Assembly (NCBI GenBank): GCA_050253255.1
Contig: JBFWJK010000138.1
Coordinates: 1 to 9,328, forward strand
Origin: JACKCP01 sp050253255
GTDB lineage: Bacteria; Desulfobacterota; Desulfobacteria; Desulfobacterales; JACKCP01
DNA length: 9,328 nt
Direction of reading: 5' to 3'
A program made the position numbers and the translations under genes. A model generated the notes under the pieces. It was given only the letters and a program-made list of their open reading frames with translations, did no database searches and was not told the DNA's origin. This document shows, piece after piece, positions 1 to 7,207 of this stretch. The first letter of the stretch is position 1. Each line of letters starts with the position of its first letter.

Positions 1-202
1 TTGGAACATAGGTGACAATTATTTCACCATTGTCAGGAAGTCCTGTCATGGGACAAACTGATGTATGTTCAGGATGACTTATTACAATCTCTATATCTCT
101 ATTTCCCTTATAAAGAAATTCAACTGGGTCGAGCATGTCAGTTTTTACTGAATCCGGCCCTGAAATTTCATAGGGAACCTGTTTTTCATGTGTAATTTTC
201 AT
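1..202 (-). CDS. queF: QueF-like NADPH-dependent preQ0 reductase, N-terminal part (runs off left edge)
   Basis: The first 67 residues of a protein whose remainder lies beyond the left edge. Residues 43-57 (HPEHTSVCPMTGLPD) match the active-site segment of the QueF family. C50 is in the place of the catalytic cysteine that forms the thioimide with preQ0, and D57 in the place of the conserved aspartate seven residues later. QueF reduces 7-cyano-7-deazaguanine to 7-aminomethyl-7-deazaguanine, a cytoplasmic step of queuosine synthesis for tRNA. The short N-terminus suits the single-domain (YkvM-type) form. The downstream NADPH-binding motif cannot be seen, so the assignment rests on one motif. 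The ATG has an AGAGGA ribosome site about 5 nt upstream. The gene starts 20 bp after the stop of the small membrane protein gene, so the two are probably co-transcribed. The related fold of GTP cyclohydrolase I is a less likely alternative. Confidence 0.82.
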   Translation of the reverse strand, partial: MKITHEKQVPYEISGPDSVKTDMLDPVEFLYKGNRDIEIVISHPEHTSVCPMTGLPDNGEIIVTYVP

Positions 203-222
203 TTTTTCCTCTTATTTAAAAA

Positions 223-420
223 TCATGGCGAAACAAAATAATAAACAATAACCATGCTGAAGCAGACAAGAACAATAATACCAGGAGTTGTAAAATAAGC
301 ATGATACATGGGTTTTCCCTCTGCTTTAATTTTTTTTGCCTCTCTTGAAAACCACTTGCCAAGCATTAATGATAAAATGAGAACAAACCCTGCCACTGCC
401 CAGAATAAAATTTTTTCCAA
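223..420 (-). CDS. small two-helix membrane protein of unknown function, 65 aa
   Basis: I do not recognise this protein. It has two hydrophobic stretches, about residues 4-20 and 46-62. They are separated by a hydrophilic loop rich in lysine and arginine (about 22-37, KWFSREAKKIKAEGK). By the positive-inside rule the loop is probably cytoplasmic and both ends face the periplasm, giving a helical hairpin in the inner membrane. It has no cysteine or histidine cluster, lipobox or cleavable signal. The ATG is supported by a strong GGAGG about 6 nt upstream, and a promoter candidate lies 60-90 bp before the start. It is the first gene of a short unit with the queF-like gene, 20 bp apart. That is weak evidence for a role: a link to queuine or deazapurine handling is possible but not shown. 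The ribosome site and hydrophobic pattern argue for a real gene. Confidence 0.72.
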   Translation of the reverse strand: MEKILFWAVAGFVLILSLMLGKWFSREAKKIKAEGKPMYHAYFTTPGIIVLVCFSMVIVYYFVSP

Positions 421-479
421 AAAAACCTCCGCTAAACTATTTCATGGTTAAAAAACAACCGCACTTCTTTTTTTATACA

Positions 480-508
480 TCTATGCAATCAGATTAAAAT
501 ACTGTCAA
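480..508 (-). promoter_or_regulatory. sigma-70-type promoter candidate for the small membrane protein/queF unit
   Basis: On the minus strand a perfect TTGACA (508-503) is followed after 17 bp by CATAGA (485-480). The -10 matches the consensus at only three of six positions, so the call rests on the -35 and the location. It lies about 60 bp before the start codon at 420 and just downstream of the terminator hairpin at 544-592, as expected for the start of a separate transcription unit. A TATAAA lies a few bases further downstream but at poor spacing (25 bp). Confidence 0.42.
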
Positions 509-543
509 CACAAAAAATAATTGAAAACAAAGGATAAATTCCG

Positions 544-592
544 GTTTACACAAAAAAAAGGACAAAAATCAATTTTTGTCCTTTTTGTAAAC
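544..592 (-). terminator. intrinsic terminator closing the minus-strand pump unit
   Basis: A long inverted repeat. The inner arms AAGGACAAAAAT and ATTTTTGTCCTT flank a two-base loop, and GTTTAC/GTAAAC pair again at the outside. Read on the minus strand the stem runs straight into eight T residues, the layout of a Rho-independent terminator. On the plus strand the run is only five T, and no plus-strand gene lies upstream. The stem is A/T-rich apart from GGAC/GTCC, so it may be of moderate strength. It sits about 190 bp beyond the RND permease stop, between that operon and the next minus-strand unit. Confidence 0.72.
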
Positions 593-598
593 TGTTTA

Positions 599-617
599 GG
601 GGAGATTATCTCTCCCC
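599..617 (-). other. GC-rich stem-loop upstream of the terminator
   Basis: A perfect 7-bp stem (GGGGAGA/TCTCCCC) with a five-base loop. On the minus strand it begins 12 nt after the stop of the 18-codon frame and lies just before the terminator hairpin at 544-592. It has no T-run of its own on the minus strand. It could be a 3'-end stabiliser, part of a tandem terminator, or part of a small-RNA structure. Confidence 0.55.
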
Positions 618-628
618 ACTATTTTATT

Positions 629-685
629 TTAGAAGTGTTTTTTTATGAATCTGTTTCCAATAATGAATTCTCTTATAAGTTTCAT
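629..685 (-). CDS. possible 18-residue cationic peptide with strong ribosome site
   Basis: The ATG at 685-683 follows AAGGAGG at a 5-nt distance, the strongest Shine-Dalgarno in the window. The frame encodes MKLIREFIIGNRFIKKHF and stops with TAA at 631-629. The peptide has five basic residues and one acidic residue, spaced among Ile, Leu and Phe, so an amphipathic helix is possible. It lies 95 bp after the RND permease stop and is followed by two stem-loops. That gives a compact layout of ribosome site, frame and terminator. It could be translated from the pump transcript or from its own transcript. A TTGACA occurs at 771-766 on the minus strand, but the nearest good -10 (TATAGT, 744-739) is 21 bp away, which is too far. 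I know of no family for it. A chance frame or the remnant of a larger gene remain possible. Confidence 0.35.
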   Translation of the reverse strand: MKLIREFIIGNRFIKKHF

Positions 686-780
686 CTGGGCCTCCTTAAT
701 ATATATATAATTTTATTAGTATCAGTGAACTTTGTTTGACTATAAGTTAGTGCAGTCTTTTAATATGTCAACCAATAAAA

Positions 781-3700
781 TTATTTTTTTTGATAAACAG
801 CAAAATAAGTTACCGGAATAATTATCAGAGTAAAAAGAGTCGATGCTGTAATACCAAAAATAAGAGCCCAGGCAAGCCCTGAAAAAACGGGATCAAAAGT
901 AATTGGCCAGGCTCCTATTGCAGTTGTAATTGCTGTAAGAACTATTGGCCTGAATCTTATTGCTCCGCTTTCCAGAACAGCTTCCTTGAAATCTGCCCCC
1001 TGTTTGACCGATTCCTGAATAAAATCAATCAGCACAAGAGAATTTCTTATAACAATTCCTCCAAGAGCAATCATTCCTATCATGCTTGTTGCCGTAAAAA
1101 ATACAGGGTTGTAATATCCTCCTATTGTTTCTCCGGTAATGACATTCAAAAGAAAAAAACCGGGCATAATCCCAAGAATTGTGAGAGGAATAGCCATCAT
1201 TATTATAAGTGGCATAAAAAAGGAATTGGACTGGATAACAAGAATCAGATAAATAGCGACAAGGGCTGCTGCAAAGGCAATCCCCATATCCCTGAAAACC
1301 CTCAGAGTAATTTTCCACTCCCCTTCCCCGGCCCACTGGACTCTTATCCCCTGTTCCTCAAAATGATCGTCTTTTCCCATCATATCAATCACAGCCTCTC
1401 CTGGAGCCCTTCCAGCCATTTCAGCTGTAACATACACAACTCTTTTAAGATTTTTATGGTAAATCGGCTGATCTTCATCAACTTTTTTTACATTTACCAT
1501 TTCGGCAAGAGAAACCATTTTTCCTGACACTGTTTTTATTGGTATTTCAAGAAGTTCAAAAACATTTGATCTTTTTTCCAGGGGAAAAATAACCCTTACA
1601 GGATAAGGCTGCCTTTCATTTTCTATATGAAGAAATGCAGGGTCAGAACCGCTTACAACAGCTCTTAAAGCGCCAAGTACCTGAGAAGTACTGACTCCGT
1701 GAAGTGCTGACTTTTCCTTGTCTATTTCGAATTCAAATCTTTTCCTTGGAGTTTCGCTCATATCGTCAATTTCAACAAGCCCTTCTTCATCTTTCATGAT
1801 TTTTTTCTGAAGTTTTTTTCCAGCCTCAATAAGATCTGAGTAATCCTTTGACTGATCTCCGTAAATTTCTGCAACAACAGTTGCAATTACCGGAGGACCC
1901 GGAGGAACTTCAACAAGCTTTAAATCTGCATTATATTTTTGTGCAATCTTTTCAATATCTTTTCTTATCCTTAAAATTATTCCGTGGCTCTGCATTTCTC
2001 TTTTGTTTTTCTCAAAAAGATTAACCCTTATGTCAGCAAGATTTTCACCTTTTCTTAAATAATAATGACGGACCATTCCGTTAAAATCCATTGGAGAAGA
2101 CTCACCTGAAAATGAAACATAATTTTTAACTTCAGGAACATTTGAAAGATAATCCTCAATAACCCTTACCACCCTGTCTGTGTATTCAAGAGTTGTCCCT
2201 TCCGGCATATCAATGATTACCTGGAATTCATTTTTATTATCAAAGGGAAGAAGTTTTAAGGGCACAAGGCGAAAAAATGCAAGGCCTGCTGAAACAAAAA
2301 AAAGAACTATAACTCCTGCAAGCAGAGCATACCTCAGTTTTCTGCTTTTAAGGAAAGGGGCGACTGTACCTCTGTAAAGCTTGTCAATAAAGGGATTTAC
2401 TCCTGTTGAAGATTCAAGGTTTGACGGCTTTATATTTTTTAAAAACTGATAAGACATAAAAGGAACAACAGTGATGGCGCAAAGAGTTGAAAAAGTTACT
2501 GTAAGGGGAACATTTATAGCCATGGGCGCCATATAGGGCCCCATCATTCCTGTTATAAAAAACAATGGAATAAAGCAGACAATAATTGCAAGAGTTGACA
2601 TCACAACAGGAACAAGAACCTCTGAAACACCAAACAATGTGGCTTTTTCAGGATCATCAGGTTTAAGTCTCATGTTTCTTTGAATATTGTCCACATTGGT
2701 TATAGGGTCATCAACAACAAGACCAAGGGATAAAATAAGGGCAAAAAGGGTTACCCTGTTTATTGTATATCCAAAAAGATAGTTGCAGAAAAGTGCAAGG
2801 GAAAAACTTACAGGAACTGCTATGGCAACAATAAGTGCCTCTCTTTTTCCTATTGTAAAGGCAAGAAGAATTACAACGCATAAAATTGCAAAACCAAGTG
2901 AACTTAAAAGGGAATTTACCTTTTCCCTTGCTGTTTCCCCATAGTTTCTTGTTATTTCAATCCTGATTCCATCAGGCATTATCTCTTTTTTGAGTTTTTC
3001 AACTTCAGCTATTACTGAATCAGCAACATTTACAGCATTTGTCCCTTTTTTCTTTGCAAGAGCAAGGGTTACAGCTGTTGCAGATTCCGGATAATCTTTA
3101 TTTTCATTCATCTGCCTGAAATATTTTGAAAACCCGATTCTTGAATATGTTTTTGCCTCCTTTGCACAGCAGCTTATATCAGCAACATCTCTTAAATAAA
3201 CAGGCCTTCCATCTTTTACTCCTACAACAAGGGTTTTCACATCCTGTGCATCTTTTAAAAAAGAATTGCTTTCAACCTTAAACACCTTGTTTCTGTCTGA
3301 AAATGTACCTGCAGTAACTGAAGAATCAGCAGCTTTTAAGGCACCTGTAATTTCGTTTATTGAAACATTCAGGCTTTTCATTTTTTCGGGGATTACTTCA
3401 ACTTTTAATTGTTCGGGCCTTCCTCCGGTTATTGAAGTTTTTGAAATATTCTCAAGCTCTGAAAGCCTTGAAAGGACCTCCTCGCCAATTCTTTCCATTG
3501 CATGATCATCATAGATTTCAGAATAAAGTGTAATATTTACTATGGGAACATCATCAATGCTTACAGGCTTTACAACCCAGTTTTCAACTATGGAAGGGAC
3601 AATATCCCTGTTGATCATAATTTTATTGTGCAGTCTTACAAGAGCTCTTGTTTCATCTTCTCCAACATAAAATCTTACGGTTACAAGAGCCATGTCCTTT

Positions 3701-3990
3701 TTGGATGTTGAATATACATATTCAACCCCCTCTGTCTGCCACAAAAGCCTTTCAAGAGGAGCAGCCACAAGTTTTTCAATTTCCTTTGCACTTGCCCCGG
3801 GTGCACTGACAACAATGTCAGCCAAAGGAACAATTATCTGGGGTTCTTCCTCTTTTGGAGTCAAAATAACTGCACTAATCCCAAGAACAAAGGCTGCAAA
3901 AAGAAAGATAATTGAAAGCCCTGGCGATAAAAAGGCTTTTACCGTTTTCATAAGAGGTCCGAAAGAAATGCTTTGAAAATTGTTGTTCAT
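781..3990 (-). CDS. RND-family efflux permease (inner-membrane pump subunit), 1069 aa
   Basis: A full-length AcrB/CzcA-superfamily permease. It would use the proton gradient to drive substrates through the periplasmic adaptor and outer-membrane channel encoded upstream. TM1 is at about residues 25-43. A first periplasmic porter region follows to about 363, a helix cluster lies at about 364-520, a second periplasmic region at about 575-895, and a last helix cluster at about 900-1065. TM4 carries adjacent aspartates D427-D428 (LVVDDPI), the proton-relay pair of drug-type RND pumps. The usual TM10 lysine position appears to be R982 (IRNSLVLIDF), and R1012/R1014 lie in a conserved FRPIVLTA stretch. 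TM4 lacks the heavy-metal (CzcA) pattern, so a drug, lipid or organic substrate seems likelier than a metal ion, but it cannot be named. C274-C275 are adjacent in the periplasmic region and unusual. GGAG precedes the ATG by about 8 nt, and a stop codon directly before it fixes the start. Confidence 0.95.
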   Translation of the reverse strand: MNNNFQSISFGPLMKTVKAFLSPGLSIIFLFAAFVLGISAVILTPKEEEPQIIVPLADIVVSAPGASAKEIEKLVAAPLERLLWQTEGVEYVYSTSKKDMALVTVRFYVGEDETRALVRLHNKIMINRDIVPSIVENWVVKPVSIDDVPIVNITLYSEIYDDHAMERIGEEVLSRLSELENISKTSITGGRPEQLKVEVIPEKMKSLNVSINEITGALKAADSSVTAGTFSDRNKVFKVESNSFLKDAQDVKTLVVGVKDGRPVYLRDVADISCCAKEAKTYSRIGFSKYFRQMNENKDYPESATAVTLALAKKKGTNAVNVADSVIAEVEKLKKEIMPDGIRIEITRNYGETAREKVNSLLSSLGFAILCVVILLAFTIGKREALIVAIAVPVSFSLALFCNYLFGYTINRVTLFALILSLGLVVDDPITNVDNIQRNMRLKPDDPEKATLFGVSEVLVPVVMSTLAIIVCFIPLFFITGMMGPYMAPMAINVPLTVTFSTLCAITVVPFMSYQFLKNIKPSNLESSTGVNPFIDKLYRGTVAPFLKSRKLRYALLAGVIVLFFVSAGLAFFRLVPLKLLPFDNKNEFQVIIDMPEGTTLEYTDRVVRVIEDYLSNVPEVKNYVSFSGESSPMDFNGMVRHYYLRKGENLADIRVNLFEKNKREMQSHGIILRIRKDIEKIAQKYNADLKLVEVPPGPPVIATVVAEIYGDQSKDYSDLIEAGKKLQKKIMKDEEGLVEIDDMSETPRKRFEFEIDKEKSALHGVSTSQVLGALRAVVSGSDPAFLHIENERQPYPVRVIFPLEKRSNVFELLEIPIKTVSGKMVSLAEMVNVKKVDEDQPIYHKNLKRVVYVTAEMAGRAPGEAVIDMMGKDDHFEEQGIRVQWAGEGEWKITLRVFRDMGIAFAAALVAIYLILVIQSNSFFMPLIIMMAIPLTILGIMPGFFLLNVITGETIGGYYNPVFFTATSMIGMIALGGIVIRNSLVLIDFIQESVKQGADFKEAVLESGAIRFRPIVLTAITTAIGAWPITFDPVFSGLAWALIFGITASTLFTLIIIPVTYFAVYQKK

Positions 3991-4044
3991 TTAAATATCT
4001 CCATCATTGTTCAATAAAAACGAAAGTCCAGCCAAGTCAGCAAT

Positions 4045-5160
4045 TCAGTTGATTTTGACAATATCGTTTTCATTTATGCCGGATAAAACCTCAACCCCTT
4101 CTTTTGTAAGGGCTCCGGTCTTTACATATACTCTCATGAATCTTCCGTTCTCAAAAACATTGACCATTTTGAGCTGCCCGATCTGAATCACAGCTTTTTC
4201 CGGTACAATTACAGCTTTTCTCTTATTTACAGGAACAAGAAGTTTTGCATACATTCCGGGATAAAGCCCTGTTGTTTCATCTATTGATGCTTTTATAAGA
4301 AAAGTTCTTGTTTCAGGATCAGCATAGGGGACAATTTCTTCTATTATACCGCTGAGTTTCTTTCCCGCCGACTCTACAAGTATTTCAGCCCTGCTTCCTT
4401 TTTCCAGTGAGGAAACAAGGCCTTCTCTTACATTTACTTCAGCCATCAATGCACCTGAAGTCTGAATAATGAAAAGAGGTTTTCCAGGAAGAGCAAGATC
4501 TCCTTCTTCAACCATTTTTTTGAGAACTTTTCCATCTTCCGGAGCTATAATTTTTGTATACTCAAAAGCCACCTCAGCTTCCCTGACCTGTTCAGAAGCC
4601 GCTTTTATCTGAGCATCCGATGATTCCAGGGCTTCGTTTGCCCTTGCAAGGGCAGCTTTTGACTGAAGAAATACTGACCTTGCCTGCTCATATTCTCTTT
4701 TTGTGGCAGCTTTTGAATCATAATACTTCTTTATTCTTTCATAGTCAGACTTAGCCTGGTCAAAAGCAGCCTCTGCAGAGGCAATCTCCTGCCTGGCCTG
4801 ACTTTTTGAAGAATATGCAGATTTTAAATTTGCCTCTGCCTGGCTTAATTTAGCTTTAAGACTTCTGTCATCCAGAAGAGCCAGAACTTCACCTTTCCCG
4901 ACTCTGTCTCCGGCTCTGTAATTTATTTTCAAAATCTGTGCCTGAATCTGGGAATCTATTCTTGCTTCTGTCTTAGGCCTGATTGTTCCGACAGCCTCGT
5001 ATTTTTCGGCAAGTTCAACCAGAGCAGCTGAAACGGTTTCAGATGAAGAAGGGGAAATGCTGGACGAAACTTCATTTTTTTCGTTCCCTGTGATTTTATC
5101 TGAAGAACAGCCCGCAATTAAAACTGCAAAAATCAACAAAAATATCAGAAATTTTTTCAT
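4045..5160 (-). CDS. RND efflux periplasmic adaptor (membrane fusion protein), lipoprotein, 371 aa
   Basis: The adaptor that bridges the permease and the outer-membrane channel. From the chosen start it has a lipoprotein signal peptide, MKKFLIFLLIFAVLIAGC, with the lipidated cysteine at C18 followed by serine. A Ser/Glu-rich linker follows. Next come the first half of a biotinyl/lipoyl-like domain (about 50-100) and a long alpha-helical hairpin rich in Ala, Gln, Lys and Glu (about 100-200). The second lipoyl half (IIAPEDGKVLKK, about 204-235) and beta-barrel and membrane-proximal domains come last. Length and domain order fit the AcrA/HlyD family. An ATG four codons upstream (5172) is in frame. 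I prefer 5160 because GGAG ends six bases before it and the upstream ATG has only a weak AAAG. The gene lies 90 bp after the channel gene and 54 bp before the permease, in one operon. Confidence 0.93.
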   Translation of the reverse strand: MKKFLIFLLIFAVLIAGCSSDKITGNEKNEVSSSISPSSSETVSAALVELAEKYEAVGTIRPKTEARIDSQIQAQILKINYRAGDRVGKGEVLALLDDRSLKAKLSQAEANLKSAYSSKSQARQEIASAEAAFDQAKSDYERIKKYYDSKAATKREYEQARSVFLQSKAALARANEALESSDAQIKAASEQVREAEVAFEYTKIIAPEDGKVLKKMVEEGDLALPGKPLFIIQTSGALMAEVNVREGLVSSLEKGSRAEILVESAGKKLSGIIEEIVPYADPETRTFLIKASIDETTGLYPGMYAKLLVPVNKRKAVIVPEKAVIQIGQLKMVNVFENGRFMRVYVKTGALTKEGVEVLSGINENDIVKIN

Positions 5161-5166
5161 TTTTTT

Positions 5167-5170
5167 CTCC
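5167..5170 (-). promoter_or_regulatory. ribosome binding site that decides the adaptor start
   Basis: GGAG on the minus strand, six A residues before the ATG at 5160-5158. It overlaps the alternative ATG at 5172-5170, so initiation at the upstream codon would bury this site inside the coding frame. Starting at 5160 also gives the cleaner lipoprotein signal peptide beginning MKKF. Confidence 0.6.
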
Positions 5171-5220
5171 ATCTTTCTTTATTTTTAATAACTGAATTGA
5201 ATTTTTTAATCTGCCGCTGC

Positions 5221-5237
5221 TGCATAATCATTATGCA
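5221..5237. repeat. perfect 17-bp palindrome between channel and adaptor genes
   Basis: TGCATAAT and ATTATGCA flank a single central base, in the 90-bp gap between the channel stop and the adaptor start. In RNA it can form a 7-bp stem with a TGA/TCA loop, which could affect processing or the relative expression of the two cistrons. As DNA it could be an operator. It has no T-run on the minus strand, so it is not a terminator. Confidence 0.5.
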
Positions 5238-5250
5238 CCTTGTTCCATTT

Positions 5251-6627
5251 TTACCTCTGAGCATCAAAAAGCCCGTACAACCCGCCTCCAGCTTCAACAA
5301 GAGCAGCTTCAGCTTTTTTTTTGCTGTAATAGGCTTTTCGTTCAGCAGTATTTGCAGAATTCCTTGCCAGTTCAGCATTCAGATATCTTGTGATCCCTGC
5401 AGACCCTCCTTCATACTGTTTTTTTACAAGCCTGAAGGAAGCTTTGGCATCTTTTTTCTGAAGTTTTGCAACTTTGAGCCTTTGTTCAGCCAGTTCAAAA
5501 TCAAACCAGGCTTTTCTTGCCTGCATCTTTATATTCAGTACCGCTTTTTTTTCTTTTTCCTTTGCTTTTTTTAAAAGAGCATCCGCTTTTTTTATCCTGG
5601 AGGATGTGGAAAATCCGTCAAAAAGCTTTACTCCCATCATAACCCCGATTCTGTAATTCTGCCTTTCTTTTGAAAATTGAAAATCTGGATCATCATGATA
5701 ATAATCTGCTTTTAAATCGAGTGTCGGGAAATGCCCTCCCTTTTCTATCCTGTATCTGTACTCTGCAATTTCTGTCTGCTTTTTAACGGCCTTAAGATAA
5801 GGACTGCTGCCAAGCGCCTTTTCAATCAGACCTTCACAGGATAAAGGCAGATCTTTTATTTCAAAATCATCATTTGAAGCATCAATTTCTGTTTCCGGGT
5901 CAGTTCCTGTAAGAACAGAAAGCCTGATTCTCATAATCCTGCACCTGTTTTCAGCCTCCAGGAGATCCTCTCTTGCAGCAAGAAGTCTTGCCCTGAGAGA
6001 CAACAAATCAGACTCCAGAGCACTTCCGCCTTTGAATTTAACCTCTGTTATCCTGACCTGCTCTTCAATTGCATTTACCGATTCCCGGGCAATATTAACC
6101 ATATCTTTCGCACTTAAAATATCGTACCATACTGAAATCACAGAATATATCAAAGAGTTCCTTACTTCATTTTCCATGAATCTTCCGGCTGATACACTCT
6201 CTTCTGCCATTTTTTTTGCATTAAACGTCCTGTTTCCGTTATAGAGTCTCATTGTTGCAGAAATTCCTGCCTCAAAATTATCAAAACTGCCTGGATCATT
6301 AAAATCTGTGTCAGGAGGGAGTTTTCTCTGATCAATAGATTTGAAAAGATAGGAAGAAGGAGCATCACCATTGAGATATTCCGTGTAAGCAGAAATCTTT
6401 GGCATAAACCCTGAAGCAGCATTTTCATAATCAGCCATGAAAGATTTTGTTTCATAACAGGCTTCTTTAATATCAGGATTTTGAGCCAATGCAGTTTCAA
6501 CTGCCTGTTTTAAAGAAAAGACCCTCACGTTCAATCCTTTATCTGCAAAATCACATGAATCAATTGCAAAAGCTGAAGACATCCCGACAGCAATAAAAAA
6601 AACTGAAAACAAAAGATAATTTCTCAT
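5251..6627 (-). CDS. TolC-family outer-membrane efflux channel, 458 aa
   Basis: The first gene of the pump operon. It would form the trimeric outer-membrane and periplasmic duct through which the pump expels its substrate. Residues 1-21 are a Sec signal peptide with a likely cut after AFA (residues 19-21). There is no lipobox, so it is not an OprM-type lipoprotein. The mature part shows the two-fold OEP layout. The first half is about 36-245 (SLKQAVETALAQNPDIKEA) and the second about 263-450 (GLIEKALGSSPYLKAVKKQ). Each half ends with a related helical segment, KFKGGSALESDLLSLRARL near 197 and QYEGGSAGITRYLNAELAR near 404. Length is normal for the family. C25 and C57 lie near the mature N-terminus and could form a disulfide, which is speculative. 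GGAGAG precedes the ATG. No convincing sigma-70 promoter is visible in the 135 bp upstream, so read-through from the superoxide reductase gene is possible. Confidence 0.94.
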   Translation of the reverse strand: MRNYLLFSVFFIAVGMSSAFAIDSCDFADKGLNVRVFSLKQAVETALAQNPDIKEACYETKSFMADYENAASGFMPKISAYTEYLNGDAPSSYLFKSIDQRKLPPDTDFNDPGSFDNFEAGISATMRLYNGNRTFNAKKMAEESVSAGRFMENEVRNSLIYSVISVWYDILSAKDMVNIARESVNAIEEQVRITEVKFKGGSALESDLLSLRARLLAAREDLLEAENRCRIMRIRLSVLTGTDPETEIDASNDDFEIKDLPLSCEGLIEKALGSSPYLKAVKKQTEIAEYRYRIEKGGHFPTLDLKADYYHDDPDFQFSKERQNYRIGVMMGVKLFDGFSTSSRIKKADALLKKAKEKEKKAVLNIKMQARKAWFDFELAEQRLKVAKLQKKDAKASFRLVKKQYEGGSAGITRYLNAELARNSANTAERKAYYSKKKAEAALVEAGGGLYGLFDAQR

Positions 6628-6728
6628 TTTCTCTCCGATATTTTTTGCAGTACTATTGAAGATTAATTTTTTTAAAAGATACAGAGTCTTGAATTTAGTT
6701 ACACTTAAACTTAAAAATTAATATTATC

Positions 6729-6750
6729 AAAAAAGTTTTCCAGATAACTT
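6729..6750 (-). terminator. weak terminator candidate after the superoxide reductase gene
   Basis: On the minus strand AAGTT and AACTT can form a 5-bp stem, with the right arm running into TTTT. The stem is short and A/T-rich. Termination before the pump operon is therefore likely to be partial if it occurs. The rest of the 135-bp gap to the channel gene is very A/T-rich, with no recognisable promoter. Confidence 0.25.
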
Positions 6751-6762
6751 AAGATCATAAGC

Positions 6763-7143
6763 TTAGAGATCCGATTCAAATACACCATGAATAAGACAAT
6801 ATGAACTTATTTTCATTTTTCTGCAGCTTACTGTAAAATCGGCTTTCGGGATGTTCCCCGGTTTCAAAAACTGCCTGATTTCATTTTCTCCGTCTGCCGC
6901 CTGAATAAAACCTATATAATGAGACTTGACCATTGGATGAGGATGCTTTCCTGTTCTTGCCTCAAACCCTGAATCTGTTTCGGTGATATAAGGAACATGC
7001 TTTTCAGAAGCAGGATCTCCTGACTGAGGTTTCAGGTAAATCATTTTTTCACCGCAGCATTCAAGAGTACCCATTCCCCCATTTAAAACAGAAACAAGAT
7101 TTCCGCATATATCACATTGGAATATGTCATTTTTATTATTCAT
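6763..7143 (-). CDS. dfx: desulfoferrodoxin (two-iron superoxide reductase), 126 aa
   Basis: A cytoplasmic superoxide reductase that reduces superoxide to hydrogen peroxide without making oxygen, typical of anaerobes. The N-terminal desulforedoxin-like domain has C10, C13, C29 and C30 (CDIC...CC) for the rubredoxin-type centre I. The catalytic domain has the centre II ligands H49, H69, H75, C116 and H119, with E47 and K48 beside the first histidine (EKHVP). These positions equal those I recall for the Desulfoarculus baarsii enzyme. Length is the usual one for the two-iron class, so both iron sites should be present. The C-terminal ligand segment (SSYCLIHGVFESDL) differs from the commoner YCNLHG form but keeps Cys-x-x-His. 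AGGA lies about 10 nt before the ATG. The gene diverges from the haem-type chemoreceptor gene across 137 bp, which suggests a shared redox context. The electron donor (rubredoxin or similar) is not encoded in the window. Confidence 0.96.
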   Translation of the reverse strand: MNNKNDIFQCDICGNLVSVLNGGMGTLECCGEKMIYLKPQSGDPASEKHVPYITETDSGFEARTGKHPHPMVKSHYIGFIQAADGENEIRQFLKPGNIPKADFTVSCRKMKISSYCLIHGVFESDL

Positions 7144-7207
7144 AAATAATTCATCCTAACGGAAAAAACTTTTAATAATTTTTAAAAAAGTGATAAGAAT
7201 AAAAGTA

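Noticed and set aside
521..739. 72-codon plus-strand frame between the small membrane protein and the pump
   Set aside because: It starts with TTG without a ribosome site and reads through both hairpins and the 18-codon frame on the other strand. Its composition is that of random A/T-rich DNA.
1025..1336. 103-codon minus-strand frame inside the permease gene
   Set aside because: An alternative frame of the RND permease. The translation is rich in Cys, Tyr and Asn and has no family features.
5157..5574. Frames on both strands around the channel C-terminus and the gap to the adaptor
   Set aside because: They overlap well-supported coding sequence in other frames. Their translations are low-complexity (Phe, Lys or Leu-rich) and I saw no ribosome site.
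6684..6699. Imperfect dyad TTTA...TAAA upstream of the channel gene, considered as a pump operator
   Set aside because: Central pairs fail and the region is almost all A/T, so the symmetry is not better than chance.
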